A stretch of DNA of 64,000 nt from Dermatemys mawii (lineage: Eukaryota; Chordata; Testudines; Dermatemydidae), in NCBI GenBank assembly GCA_007922305.1, contig ML677374.1:6149991-6213990 (forward strand). The letters run 5' to 3'. This document shows positions 1 through 10,075 of the stretch, one piece after another. Position numbers and translations under genes: made by a program. Position 1 is the first letter of the stretch, and each line of letters starts with the position of its first letter. The notes below the pieces were generated by a model. It ran no database searches. It saw only the letters and a program-made list of their open reading frames with translations, and was not told where the DNA came from.

Positions 1-80
1 AGATGTGATGTCTTTTCCCAGGCCCTGTTAACAGCTATTTGGGACTGGAACACTCTGAACACCTTGTATCTATTTTCAAA

Positions 81-230
81 AGAGTTGGTCAAAATTTTTC
101 AGGTGAAATATTTTTTGATGCAAAGCCTTTGTTTTAAAGCTTTTGCAAAAAATATTCAGGTTTTTCAATGAAATGAACATTTTTCCATTGTCTGTTTTTC
201 AGTTGTTGGTTTTATCTCCTCTTTTGTCTT
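81..230 (+). mobile_element. hAT-like MITE fragment (agagctggt family)
   Basis: It begins agagttggtcaaaatttttc, close to the terminal sequence of the fuller copy at 19783-20214 (tagagctggttgaaattttt), followed by the same T-rich, A-rich low-complexity body. The far end is not clear, so the right boundary is approximate. No coding capacity. The family assignment is from the end sequence only; a degraded unrelated T-rich stretch is the alternative. Confidence 0.4.
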
Positions 231-814
231 TTTACTGTTTTGCTTTCCCCCCATTCTCCTTTTAGGAGCAATATGGCAAAAGGAAGAAAAGGAGGAAAAC
301 CTGCAAAACAAGAACTGTAAAACTTTCTCTTTTTTTAACTGATAAGCCCTTTTTGAAACATGTGGAATGAAAACTATTTTGGATTTTTTTGCAAAAAGTT
401 ATCAGTGTTTTTGAATCAAGTCTGTTTAAAGAGCGGAAAATAGTAGGGTTGTTGTTTTTGTTTTTAAATGCCATACAAGGATCAAGTGAAAATTATTGCT
501 TATTGGTTTGTGTCGTCATTTTCTGTGTCATCCTCTGATCTCACCAGTTTGGCCTCGCAGAGCAAAGTGAGAAGGCTGAGTCAAACTCTTGCGTTGTAGA
601 ACTGCTCTTCCCTGGCTCATTAGTGCAGCTGCACTGATCAGTGCTGTCAGTAGGCAGCCAAATCTCCACTCTCGCCTCTTTCATCCCTGCCCACTGCTGA
701 AGACATGGGGAGGGCATATAGCTGCTGTGTGGAGGCTGCTTGATGTAGGGATGGCTGGCACATAGGCAGCAGAAGTTTAAAAATAATTTAGCCATGTTTG
801 AAACTGATGCTAAG
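231..814. other. no feature recognised
   Basis: T-rich sequence followed by moderately GC-rich unique sequence. Short minus-strand open frames here (70 and 84 codons) lack any recognisable motif and I treat them as chance. Confidence 0.5.
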
Positions 815-1076
815 GGTCACATTTTCAAAAGCTTCTAAGTGACTTAACAGTCTAAGGACCAAATTTTTAAAGGTATTAAAGATCCAAATAGGCATCCAAG
901 AAGATATTCAAAAGCATTAGGAGCTAGATGCCCAGGTGTTTGTGAAAATCCCAGTAGGCACCTGTCCGCATCTTTAGGTACCTAAACACCTTTAAAAATC
1001 TGGCTCATGAGTGCCTAAATCTCTTCTGAAAATAGGATTTAGGTTCCTAAATCACTTTCACGCTAAATGTTACCGT
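815..1076. repeat. imperfect palindromic repeat (ttttcaaaagcncctaagtgactta family)
   Basis: The left end reads attttcaaaagcttctaagt and the right half carries cctaaatcactt plus ttctgaaaataggatttagg, which are approximate inverted copies of it. Internal words (aggtacctaaacacctttaa, tttaggttcctaaatc) are again self-complementary. A second short member lies at 32458-32543. I remember this type as a common dispersed palindrome of turtles; it behaves like a non-autonomous DNA element but no duplication is visible at the ends. Confidence 0.6.
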
Positions 1077-1274
1077 TAGTCTGTTCTGACCTTCTCTCTC
1101 CCTAAAATCCCCATCATGGATGAGCCGCTCTCATTTTAAGAAGCCTTGCTATTGCTCTGAATTTTTTTTTTAAATGGGAGGCTTTGGGGGTTTTATTGTG
1201 AGCCTGTTGTGTTGATGCTTTATTAGAATGTAGCAAATGAAAAAAAGGCATATTGTTTCCCCTTCTTTTCATAG

Positions 1275-1472
1275 ATGTGGAAAAAATTCTTAAGGATGAT
1301 GCAAAGATAAGCCACACTCTGTCCTTGAGGTGTACTTGCACCTCCTGCATAAATTGCTGGGAGATATGGGCTTGCAACTGCAGTTGACAAAAAACCTACC
1401 AAACGGTAGCTTATCCAGTGAAAGCTGCTGTGTATCCTTTGGATGGCCTAAAAGCATTACAGGCACTTAGAG
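1275..1472 (+). other. exon-like interval bounded by strong splice sites (candidate non-coding exon)
   Basis: A textbook acceptor (tttccccttcttttcatag, ending at 1274) is followed 198 nt later by a near-consensus donor (GAG|gtaagt at 1473). All three forward frames contain stops across the full 198 nt; one stays open for the first 37 codons. A shorter 54-nt version, from the ag at 1417-1418 to the same donor, is open in one frame. This could be a non-coding RNA exon, a pseudo-exon or coincidence. No protein family recognised. Confidence 0.25.
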
Positions 1473-1687
1473 GTAAGTCAACTAGCATCATCAGTTTGTT
1501 CCCCATGCAACCCAAAAATATGAGTATCAGGAAAAAGTTGTTGGAGTTTAGACTCCGATTGTGCAAAGACTTCCATAAGTGCTTAACATCAATTGGATTG
1601 CTCATGTATATAAAATTAAGCATGCACAGGAGTCTTTGCAGAACCCGGCCTTAGAGGCTGTACTCTAAAGAGGTTAGAGAGCGGAGT

Positions 1688-1815
1688 TTATTTATTATTA
1701 TTATTATTTTATTGTGTGTTTGTATTATGAAAGTGCCTATAGCCCCAATCATTGCTAGCCATTGGACAAACATAATGAAAAACAGCCCATGCCCTTAAAG
1801 AGCTTGTGTTCTAAA
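1688..1815 (-). repeat. SINE tail fragment (tacagtgcctagcacaatg family)
   Basis: Reverse-strand copy: it starts with an ATT trinucleotide run, then tttgtattatgaaagtgcct and ends ccttaaagagcttgtgttct, the mirror of 'agagctt ... gtacagtgcctag ... (aat)n'. Forward copies occur at 29688-29815 and 63880-64000, so the family is supported inside this window. It often forms the 3' part of MIR-like elements. Confidence 0.55.
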
Positions 1816-2198
1816 TAAACAAGATGGACAAAAGGTCAGAGGAAAGGGATGCAACATACAAGTAGACCGTTTGTGTCAATGCATTATTACAAAAATATCA
1901 GGATGCTCCAACTTGTAGTCAGAGAACATGATGCCGGAAAGTGCTGCTCCTGGAAATAATCTCACCTTTTGTTGCCTCTAGATTTGTATGGAATGGTTAA
2001 TTTCTAAAAGGACGACTGCATTACCTCTAATAAATAATGGAACATTCATGAACGAGACAGTTTTAGTAAGATTTCTCTCTCCCCTCCAAATGTAAAATCT
2101 TGGGAGAAGGGTGAAAATTAAGAAGGGGTAATTTACCGAGATGGGTCAGCTGTTCCTAGTCTAAATGATAAGGGGAGGTTTTATTATTTTTTTTTATT

Positions 2199-2450
2199 GT
2201 GAGCTACCTTATGACAATTGATGATAAAAGAGCGGAGCCTTTCGAAAACCCATTTTAATAAAACACCGTATGACCTCATAGATATGCATAGGATTTAGAA
2301 ATAACATGGATTTTAATGAAGGCACTTGAAAGGTATGGTGCCATATTGCAATTTTATGGAAGATCTTAGATTAATGAAATTAAACGTGAACTGCATTGTT
2401 TAGATGATGAACTTAAGGTCATATCTGCAGCGTTTGAAAGAGAAACCTTG
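2199..2450. promoter_or_regulatory. candidate conserved non-coding element
   Basis: Unique, AT-rich, with closely spaced TAAT-type words (ttttaataaaac, gattttaatgaagg, agattaatgaaatt), an octamer-like atatgcat at 2281-2288, and no simple-sequence or repeat signature. This texture is typical of vertebrate developmental enhancers, but conservation was not tested. Alternative: ordinary AT-rich neutral DNA. Confidence 0.25.
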
Positions 2451-2639
2451 AGTGGAGGGTGTAGAACCATTGATTTAGACCCTGGTAGACAGCTGAATAG
2501 CAAGCATTGAAGCATGAAGGTAAATTCCCATATTTCATTGTTAGAAGGTTAGCTGGTGGCTGCCAGCTTTTCAGTGATAATCACCAACCAATTCTACCCT
2601 GTTTCAAAAAAGATTTTGCCTTTGTGTGCTAAGACACTT

Positions 2640-2990
2640 TTAAAAACCATTACAGTTCAAAGCAGGGGTGCACTATTTAAAGAGCAGCTATTTCTGCAAA
2701 ATGTAAGTTGCCAATAAGTTGATGTTGTCCTTGGGTAGTGATGCTATTAAGTTAATTAGTATCATCATCTATATACAATGCTTATAAGGAGAATTTTAGT
2801 CTGTTTGCTGTATACCCTAGAGACACCTAGTACTGCAGTTCATAACTACATGTCACCAGTAATTAGCTCCTTTGCTATCTTAAGATGTTTCATTATACAG
2901 TGGCCTTTTCTGGTTTAAGTACTGTTTTTTCTCCAGACTTGGAAAAAAAGGAATATTTGAAAAAAAGAAAATCAAATACACTGTTGAACT
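2640..2990. other. unique AT-rich sequence, no repeat signature
   Basis: Contains ttaattag and agtaattagc homeodomain-like words but nothing else specific. No exon or RNA gene recognised. Confidence 0.3.
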
Positions 2991-3214
2991 AATGGACATA
3001 AATGGTGCACAAGACGAAAATCATTAGGAACGAAATATTCAAGCTTTAAGGATAAGTGATAATAGGCCTATATTGCCAATTACCATTTGAGAACCAAAAC
3101 ATTGTGATTGAGACAATGCACGGAGAGGGAGGAGGACGGAAGGAACCAGAGTGGCAGTTTGCTATTAAAATTGACAAGGATGCCAGGATCAGATTAAGCC
3201 TAACTCTGTTTTTC

Positions 3215-3290
3215 GTGGGCCAAATTATCAGCTGGTGTAAATGTAGCTATATTGACTTCAACAGAAGATCTAGCACCTTATATATGTTGG
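3215..3290. repeat. half copy of the cagctggtgtaaat palindromic repeat
   Basis: Matches the left arm of the palindromes at 7255-7346 and 25701-25778: 'atcagctggtgtaaatgtag' then 'attgacttcaac'. The right arm is degraded beyond recognition. Confidence 0.45.
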
Positions 3291-3355
3291 CAAACTCCAT
3301 TTAAATCTTTTTTTTCCCCTCTTAACTTATATGTTATCTATATCACATTATTGCC

Positions 3356-3425
3356 TAATGGCCCCAATCTGGATTGGGGCCGCATTGTGTTAGGTGGTGT
3401 TGAAACATAGTAAGACACACTAACT
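3356..3425 (-). repeat. short SINE tail fragment
   Basis: The order 'ggccccaatctggattgggg ... cattgtgttaggtggtgttg ... acatagtaagacac' follows the reverse-strand tail of the tacagtgcctagcacaatg family seen at 20334-20445 ('gtgctaggtgctgtacaaatac'). Confidence 0.4.
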
Positions 3426-3532
3426 ATTTCTTTGTCTTTCTATCTATCCTACATAATGTTCTGTAGTACTCAAAAAATAAATGCCAGCAATTGTTACCAA
3501 ACCATGCAACACTGAACAAGTATGGAAGACTA

Positions 3533-3665
3533 GGCCTTGTCTAGACGGGGATTTAAGGTATTATGTTAACTCGGGTTGGTTACTGTGTACTAAGTAGCAA
3601 GTTTAAAACTACCACAGACAAGTCTAGTGCTCCCTTTAACAAGTGCGAAACTGATTGAATTAAAG
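3533..3665 (+). mobile_element. Harbinger-like MITE, left-end fragment
   Basis: Starts ggccttgtctagacggggat, close to the ends of the elements at 12143 (gtgcttgtctacacaag) and 15345 (gggcaggtctacattc). No right end found, so it is treated as truncated or decayed. Confidence 0.4.
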
Positions 3666-3674
3666 CATTAATGT

Positions 3675-3683
3675 GGGGGGGGG
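3675..3683. repeat. poly-G run
   Basis: Nine consecutive G residues followed by gttggg. Confidence 0.9.
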
Positions 3684-3799
3684 TTGGGTTGCATGCCATA
3701 GTGATAGCATTGAGATGAGAATCTGTCCCACTTGGTTCAGCTGAGCTGTAATTTAATTGGAGGTATATTAATAATTAGTGAGATTGTTTAAATCTTGGA

Positions 3800-4309
3800 G
3801 GGGCCTATCTGATTGTGGGGATGAGAAAGAGACTGTAGCTGGGTACGGAAGAATGCAGGAACAGAATGGTACATCCTCAAAGAGGAACAGATACTTTGAG
3901 GCTCATTTACATTTCCCCCTTGCATGAATTTATGGCAAACTGTACAAAATTCTATCATACCATGAAAACTGTCTGAAAGTTGCCAGTAAGGAATTATGGA
4001 AGAAACACTGCTACAGAACAGTGGGAAATGAGTTATAATTTGCATTCCTTTCATTAAAAATTTCCTTGTGTTCTCCCTGTGTGCACTACAAACAGACTGC
4101 ACAAGGTTTGTTTGTGTTTGCATGTGTGTAGTGGTGGGGAGATGGACAGAGGGATTAAAGACTTAGAGAGTTCATTGCCTATGAGGGGATTTAGGCACAC
4201 CATATCTATTACAATTAATGATAGTTATAGGAAGAGGTAGGACAGTGTAGAATTTCAGAGTTGGGTCTTGGTGGAAAGATTGGTGGAAATGCAGTTCTCT
4301 CTTGTTTAG
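3800..4309. other. no feature recognised
   Basis: A 111-codon minus-strand frame (4123-3788) shows no domain or codon bias I can recognise. It is judged chance. Confidence 0.4.
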
Positions 4310-4565
4310 GGCCTGTTTCTGATGATACTCACAACAGTTTTACACTGGTGAACTCCTCTGGGGCTAGTGCTCCACTGTTCTCTACCATATATAGTCATTC
4401 TCACCTGTGCAAAATGGATGCAAAATGTTAATGTCCTGCTTTAGCCACTCGTCGACATGCCTTGTGCTCACTTTGCATAGGTGTAAATGCCTATACAAGA
4501 TATAGGGGACCCAGGCCCCACTGACTTTAATGAAGTTATTCCTGATTCACACCACTGTAAGGGAG
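4310..4565. repeat. diverged palindromic repeat segments
   Basis: Contains degraded words of the dispersed palindrome group (ttttacactggtgaactcct, actgactttaatgaagtta, cctgattcacaccactgtaa). Too decayed to set boundaries with confidence. Confidence 0.3.
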
Positions 4566-5049
4566 AGCAGAGTCATGCTTTAAGAGCCCTGGTCTATTTT
4601 CCATTAGACTCGGTCGAAAGAATTCAGATCAATGACTACAGTAGGAGTTGAATCAAGGCCTAATTGAAAGGCCAAATTCTGCCACTGAGCAAAATCACTC
4701 CCAAAATAGAGGCAATATGCAGAGTGTGGAAGGATTAGGGGCCTACTGCTGTCTGAGAACATGTGCAGAAACGATGGACGATACCATCCACCCCCTGGGT
4801 CCTTCCTAAGGACTCTACTCTATTTCCATGGGCATCTGTGTATGATTCTTCCTTGGGTTTAGTAGGGGATCTGAACTAAATCCCCTTTTTAGTCTGGTGA
4901 TTTCCTGGCATGCATGAGTGTGACCATCAGACAGAATGCAGCTCTTCAGATCTCAGAAGATAGACCTTCTATGTCTAGTAAATGCCAGCTAATTCTGTGA
5001 AGCTGATTTGCTGAGGTTTAACTGATTCATAACTTTTCACCTACTTGTA

Positions 5050-5330
5050 AATCCTTCAACAAATATTTTTTTCCTTTTTTAAAAAATAAATATAAAAATG
5101 GTATTGGCTACTATACAAATGCTGACCCATTAAATTTCACTAGGAAACTTTAGGCATGTTAAATACCAATTGATTATAAAACGCATATTAATTGATGTTT
5201 AACAGCTGTGCTAATGGAAGGGAGCTCATTACATAGCTGTTAACCCTCACCACATATATCTGAAATAATCAATTAGTATTTATTTAACATACAATAACTT
5301 TCCTATTAAACCTAAATTAAATACCGATTT
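5050..5330. promoter_or_regulatory. candidate conserved non-coding element
   Basis: Very AT-rich unique block with an unusually dense run of TAAT/ATTA words: taccaattgattataa, catattaattgatg, aataatcaattagtattta, cctaaattaaatacc. The near-repeated 'caattga/tcaatta' arrangement suggests paired homeodomain sites. Inference only; no alignment available. Confidence 0.3.
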
Positions 5331-5339
5331 ATGGGTACC

Positions 5340-6585
5340 ATGCAGGAGAAGGTGCACTTTGTGAGCCTGAGACCAGGTTATCCCCAATCCCCCAAGGGCA
5401 GTCTTAACACATTAAGTGAAAAGTCAAAGGGCAAAAGGATAGTATTTCCATCATTCTGAAGTTAATGGGATTTGTGGGCAATCAGCACCTTCAAAGGGCT
5501 CAGAATCTGTCAGGATTGGGTCCATGTTGAATTGTACAGCATGGTGCCCGACAGATGAAGATTTGCTGAAGTATCTGCTAAATGAAATGGTATCTAAGAT
5601 GCACATAGTTCATCTCTGTACTCTCTGCAGGAGTACGTGACAAGATGTCACGACTGTCTGGAGCCTACCACCAGACAAAGAAGGGATCAAAGGGACAGGC
5701 ATAGAAGAAGGGAAAGTTGCGGGGAGGGAGAGCTTCAGTAGTAAGAAGACAAGGATTGTATTTCTCACCCTCAACCGTAGAGCTTCCACAGAAAAGAGAG
5801 GGGATAAAGCAGGATGGTTCCTTCCATCCTTGTCCTGTCTGCTGGGATGGCCATTGTACCGGCCATTGTACCGACTCTCATCTTCTGTCACCGAACCCTA
5901 GATCTCCAGGATAGGCCTCTACCACCATGTGACGCCATTGGGGTGCAGATTGTGTTATGTATACCTGCCAATTGAGAAATGATTCAAGACCTCTCAACCT
6001 ACTATGTACAGGTGATGAAACATTAATAACCCTTGGTCCCACTGTCATGGGTGGGATTTGAAAAGGCAATCTATAGGCAAAAGTCTCTGTATCCTATCAC
6101 AAATCCTTCAAGCCGTCTACTAGCACGATGCTACTTAATTTAACCACATTTACAGACCATGCAGTAAAGTGACTGTAGGATGTGAGCAAAGACCTGAGTA
6201 ACGCTGGATGGATTAAAGATTGCACCAAAGATAAGCCTCATTTGTCCTAAACCTGGCCAATGTAGAATGTACTCTGTTAACAGAGTTATAGCTTGTAAAA
6301 ATGAAGCTTTAACACGGCACTACCTTTTTATGAGCTGAATCTTCAATTAAACCCCGTTTTCAATTATTGGAATTGTGGTTTTAAAACAATTAAATGGAAA
6401 GCGAGTCAAATTTCTCCAGGATAAACATGTTGCCAAAAGAGCAGAGGGATATTTTCAGACCAAAATAGTTGTTAAATTCTGATTGAACTTAATCAGATTG
6501 AGCACTGGAAAAAAGAAAAGAAGGAGAAGTTTTGGCATCAGATCTTCAGAGAGGTCAACCAGGTTTCATTGCTCTCACATAACCT
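5340..6585. other. mostly unique sequence, no gene recognised
   Basis: Several overlapping short frames on both strands around 5610-6069 have no recognisable domain. A 12-bp tandem duplication lies at 5849-5872. Confidence 0.4.
5849..5872. repeat. exact 12-bp tandem duplication
   Basis: The unit ggccattgtacc occurs twice head-to-tail with no mismatch. Confidence 0.9.
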
Positions 6586-6688
6586 TAGGGTGACCAGATG
6601 TCCCGATTTTTGAGTCTTTTTCTTATATAGGCTCCTTTACTTCCCACCCACTGTCCTGATCTTTCACACTTGCTGTCTGGTCATCCTG
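6586..6688. mobile_element. complete hAT-type MITE (tagggtgaccagat family)
   Basis: A 103-bp element with inverted ends: tagggtgaccagat at the left and gtctggtcatcctg at the right (allowing decay). It is flanked by an exact 8-bp duplication, cataacct, at 6578-6585 and 6689-6696, which is the hAT hallmark. It is too small to encode anything, so transposase had to act in trans. A second complete member, inverted, is at 47882-48005. Confidence 0.85.
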
Positions 6689-6879
6689 CATAACCTTCAA
6701 TCCCACACTTTACTCTATGTAATCAGTCCTCCATTGAAATCAGTGGAGCTGCAAGTGGGTGCTGGATAAGGACCCTAAAGAAGAAGAAAAGGGCATAAAG
6801 GTGAAAGGAAAACATGGTAAGAGACTTGGGGGGGAATGCTGTGGTTTCAGTACTACAATGATGGTTGCTATGGAGCAGG

Positions 6880-7026
6880 GGTGACTACTTGGGGGTTGTT
6901 ACCAACTTGTCCTTTTTAGACTGCTAAAGAAGAGAGAGATCCTGGCCCAATCTTGTCTACATGGGAGATGAATCCCACTGGGTTGTGTTTCCCAGCATGG
7001 AGAAGTTTGAGATTCACTGCTCTAGA
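6880..7026 (-). mobile_element. possible hAT-end fragment
   Basis: The right end 'agtttgagattcactgctct' is the inverse of the common hAT end agcagtggttctcaaact, also seen at 49300-49325. The left end is not identified. Confidence 0.3.
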
Positions 7027-7254
7027 GCCTTGTAAGTGAAAGAGATAGATAGAGTAGATGGATAAATGGAGGCAGAATAATGGAGTTATGAATATACGGT
7101 AGAAAAAGCATAAAAATAGGAGAAAAGTAGTTTCAGATTTGAAAGGAAAATGAAATGAAGAGAGACAAGAGTGGAAGAAAAGACGCGATAGAAAGCAGAG
7201 GGGCAGGGCTAACTGGGTAGCTAAAATTGGAATGGCAAAACTAACAAGCTGACT

Positions 7255-7346
7255 CTCTTCTGCTTTACACCTCAGTTGGTGTAAATTGGAGTGGCTCCAT
7301 TGACTTCAAATGAACTGCGCCAATTTGCATCAGCGGAGGATCTAGC
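7255..7346. repeat. imperfect palindromic repeat (cagctggtgtaaat family)
   Basis: Left arm cagttggtgtaaattggagt and right arm ccaatttgcatcagcggagg are inverted copies around a centre that reads ctccattgacttcaaatga. Other members: 25701-25778, 27200-27290 and half copies at 3215, 17672 and 22290. A member of this family lacks coding capacity and could form a hairpin transcript. Confidence 0.65.
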
Positions 7347-7371
7347 CATTAGCAACCCTGGTATCCTGGGG

Positions 7372-7434
7372 ACTGATCCAAATCCTTTTGAAGTCAATGG
7401 GATTCTTGACCTCAATAGACTTTGGACCAGGCCC
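7372..7434. repeat. imperfect palindromic repeat (tgatccaaa...tttggatca family)
   Basis: Left arm ctgatccaaatccttttgaa, centre gtcaatgggattcttgacct, right arm tagactttggaccaggccc. Related copy at 8680-8764. It sits 25 bp from the preceding palindrome, so the two may have inserted near one another or form a composite. Confidence 0.6.
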
Positions 7435-8679
7435 ATAGTGCATAATAGCAACAATGCAGATTGTCCCACATGTGGGAAAACCCCCCTGGAGGGTACAGGC
7501 GACTGTTTCCCCCAATGGAGCTCCCTCTGGATCATCCTTAGGGAGTGTGCCATTTTATGCCCCTCCCCTATGAAAGAAAACACAAGGGATTTAGAGCCCC
7601 AAACCTACCGATCCTCCCAGAAGTAGAGGGGATATTTGGACCTCCAATGGCCACACTGGATTTGCATGTTTGCAATGAGGGGTATGATATCACTGGAATA
7701 ACAGAGGTATGGCTGAACCAGGCAAATAACTGGGGATTTTAAACATCAGCAGGCAGAGTTTACTGAAGGGATAACCAAATTAAAACAGGAAGAGAATGGT
7801 AATGCTGTTGGTTGAAGGTTATTATTGAGTCTGATGGAAAAATTGGTCCAATCATTTTGGCTCACCTGAGACATCAGTGGTGTTTTATCTGGAAAATATT
7901 AATTGTGAGGCAGGATGAGTGTACTTTGTAGTTGGTTTTTGTGCATAATGCATGGTATGAATTGCAACCTCCCGCTGAAATCTGTTTGAGTTTTGCCATT
8001 CACTAAAATGGAAACAGGTCATTGCAGTTTTCTGGAAGACTGTGTCATTTGTCTGAGCCAGGGGGGATGTACCATTTGTGTGAGCACTTGCATCCAGAGT
8101 TGTGTGATTATTTTTCACCATTTGTGGTACATCACTGTTTTCCCTTTTTTACAGTTTGTAGAAACACCTTCATCCCCAGGAATGTTCACTGAAATTTTTA
8201 GACTTCTGCTGCAGCCAAAAGGGTAGTAGTTCTAGTTTATTGTATTGATTATTTATTTGTTATTCTTCGTAAAGCCACAGACCCACAACCGAGATTCAAA
8301 CCCCTGAAAAATGAAATTCTGACTTTCTTTTCAAGGCAAAATTTTGGAGTAATCAGAATTTTGTTATCCATTTCCTAAAATAGCCAATTTAATCTCTCTC
8401 TCCCCCCTCCCTTTCCATGCATAAAATCAAGCATGTGAAATTTTTCTTAAGATAGGAGGTAACAAGTTCCTATTACCCAGAAATTTTGCCTTGGAGAAAT
8501 GATAACTGAGAAAAATTTTCCGGGGGAAGGAAAGGGCAAAGAATACTGGAGAATGATTTTGGTTTAGCCAGCCATAGGTACTGTAATGATAGAAGTGAAT
8601 TCAAGTACTAGATTATCAAGAAACACTCACATATGGGAATAACAGTGTTGCTTCCTACTGTCTAAATAGTTTGGTCATC
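7435..8679. other. no feature recognised
   Basis: Unique sequence. Short frames (65-111 codons) overlap on both strands and start inside palindromic repeats, so they are not treated as genes. Confidence 0.4.
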
Positions 8680-8764
8680 AAGGACCTTGTCCAGTGCCCA
8701 CTGATGTGGAGAGACTCTGATGGAAAGACTCTGATTGATTTCAGTAGGATGTGGATCAGGCCCC
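8680..8764. repeat. imperfect palindromic repeat (second tgatcaggcc family member)
   Basis: Right arm gatttcagtaggatgtggat then caggcccc mirrors the left arm (ggaccttgtccagtgcccac) in degraded form. Same general design as 7372-7434. Confidence 0.45.
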
Positions 8765-9452
8765 ATCTGTGCTTTGCTTTTCTTCGGGATGTTCCTAAGA
8801 CCCTTAGCTGTCCATTGGTGGAGGTGATTTCTTCCAGGGAGGCAGTGGTTCCTGAGGGGAAAGTAAGAGTGGCCACGCTTTGATTCTTCTAGTGTATGGT
8901 CAGACCAGGAGGCGATCTGCCATTCAAGAGTCTCCTCCTCTGTCTCTAACTCAGGTCTCTGTTAGATCTGAAAGAAGGGGTGAAGGGAGAAAAAATTGGG
9001 CCTTCCCTCTGAGTTAATCCTGTCCTCTCTCCCCCACGCCGCCTCGAACCAGGTACTGGAGTGCTCCACCACACATTATATCTTACTCCTGCATCATTCT
9101 TCTTTAATCATCGGAAGCACGAATAACTGGGTTTGGGGAACATCTGACCTGACCTGACCTCTGCTACTGAGCCATTTGATTGATTAACCAGATGCTGAGA
9201 CACTCACCCTAAGCTACCCCCGAAGGGCCCCACCTTCTTCTCAATCAGACACCTCTTGAGGACACACTTCTGCCATGATGCTTGTGTGAAATCTGCCCAT
9301 TAATTATGGCTCAGGAAAGGACTGGTTGGATGTGTAGTATACACACAACGCAAAAGCAAAGAAACAGGGACCCAAGAGGGCAACCACCCATGCCCCTGCC
9401 CCCTTTGATATCACTTCCAGCTCCTCCCATCCTTTGTTTCTTGTCTTGTAAG
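8765..9452. other. no feature recognised
   Basis: Moderately GC-rich unique sequence. A short perfect repeat of gacct/ctgac near 9148-9163 is the only structure noticed. Confidence 0.4.
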
Positions 9453-9715
9453 TTAAACTAGGAGTCAGGAGATGTGGCTCCCCGCAGCCTTCCTACGTGG
9501 CCACAGATGAGCCATTTAGGCAGGGATGGGAGTAGGGCACTGAACTCCGATGGGCCTCTTTGAAGCACTTGGCTTCAGCTTCTTTATGTCTGGTTTCTCT
9601 CCTTTCTAATGAGGATCATACGCACGGAGCAGTTGTGAGAGTTAATTCATTAATGTTGGCAAGGTGCTTTGAGATCCCCAGATGGCAGACAAAGGGCAAA
9701 ACATCATTTTAATGT
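9453..9715 (+). repeat. MIR-type SINE copy
   Basis: Begins taaactaggagtcaggagat, contains the diagnostic order of an old MIR-like body (…tacgtggccacagatgagcc…, cttctttatgtctggtttct, taatgaggatcatac) and ends tgctttgagatccccagatg. Strongly diverged, so boundaries are approximate. Confidence 0.65.
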
Positions 9716-9869
9716 TGTTTTTGTTCTTCATGAGGCCACTCCTGTAAACTGCTGAGTGCCCTCAGCTCCACTTGGGGATGTTCAGCGGCAATCTATCTAA
9801 TGGATCTAATCTCTCCAGGGTCCTATATGGCACCCAGTCACCCTAGAATCTCAGCAGGACTCGGCCATA

Positions 9870-10040
9870 AATTGTGATTTCAAAGGAAGATTATTTTGTT
9901 TATTTGTTTTCTAAAGGACAGAATTAAAGCGGGCTTCACCTGAGCCAGCGGCGCGTTATCACCCCGGGCGTCCACAACATGACTATATTTCCCACAGGGT
10001 TATTTACTGACTTTTTCTATTTGTTGAGAAAACCTTGTCT

Positions 10041-10075
<35 letters not shown>

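Noticed and set aside
9146..9165. Tandem gacct units
   Set aside because: Three five-base units only; not meaningfully a repeat locus.
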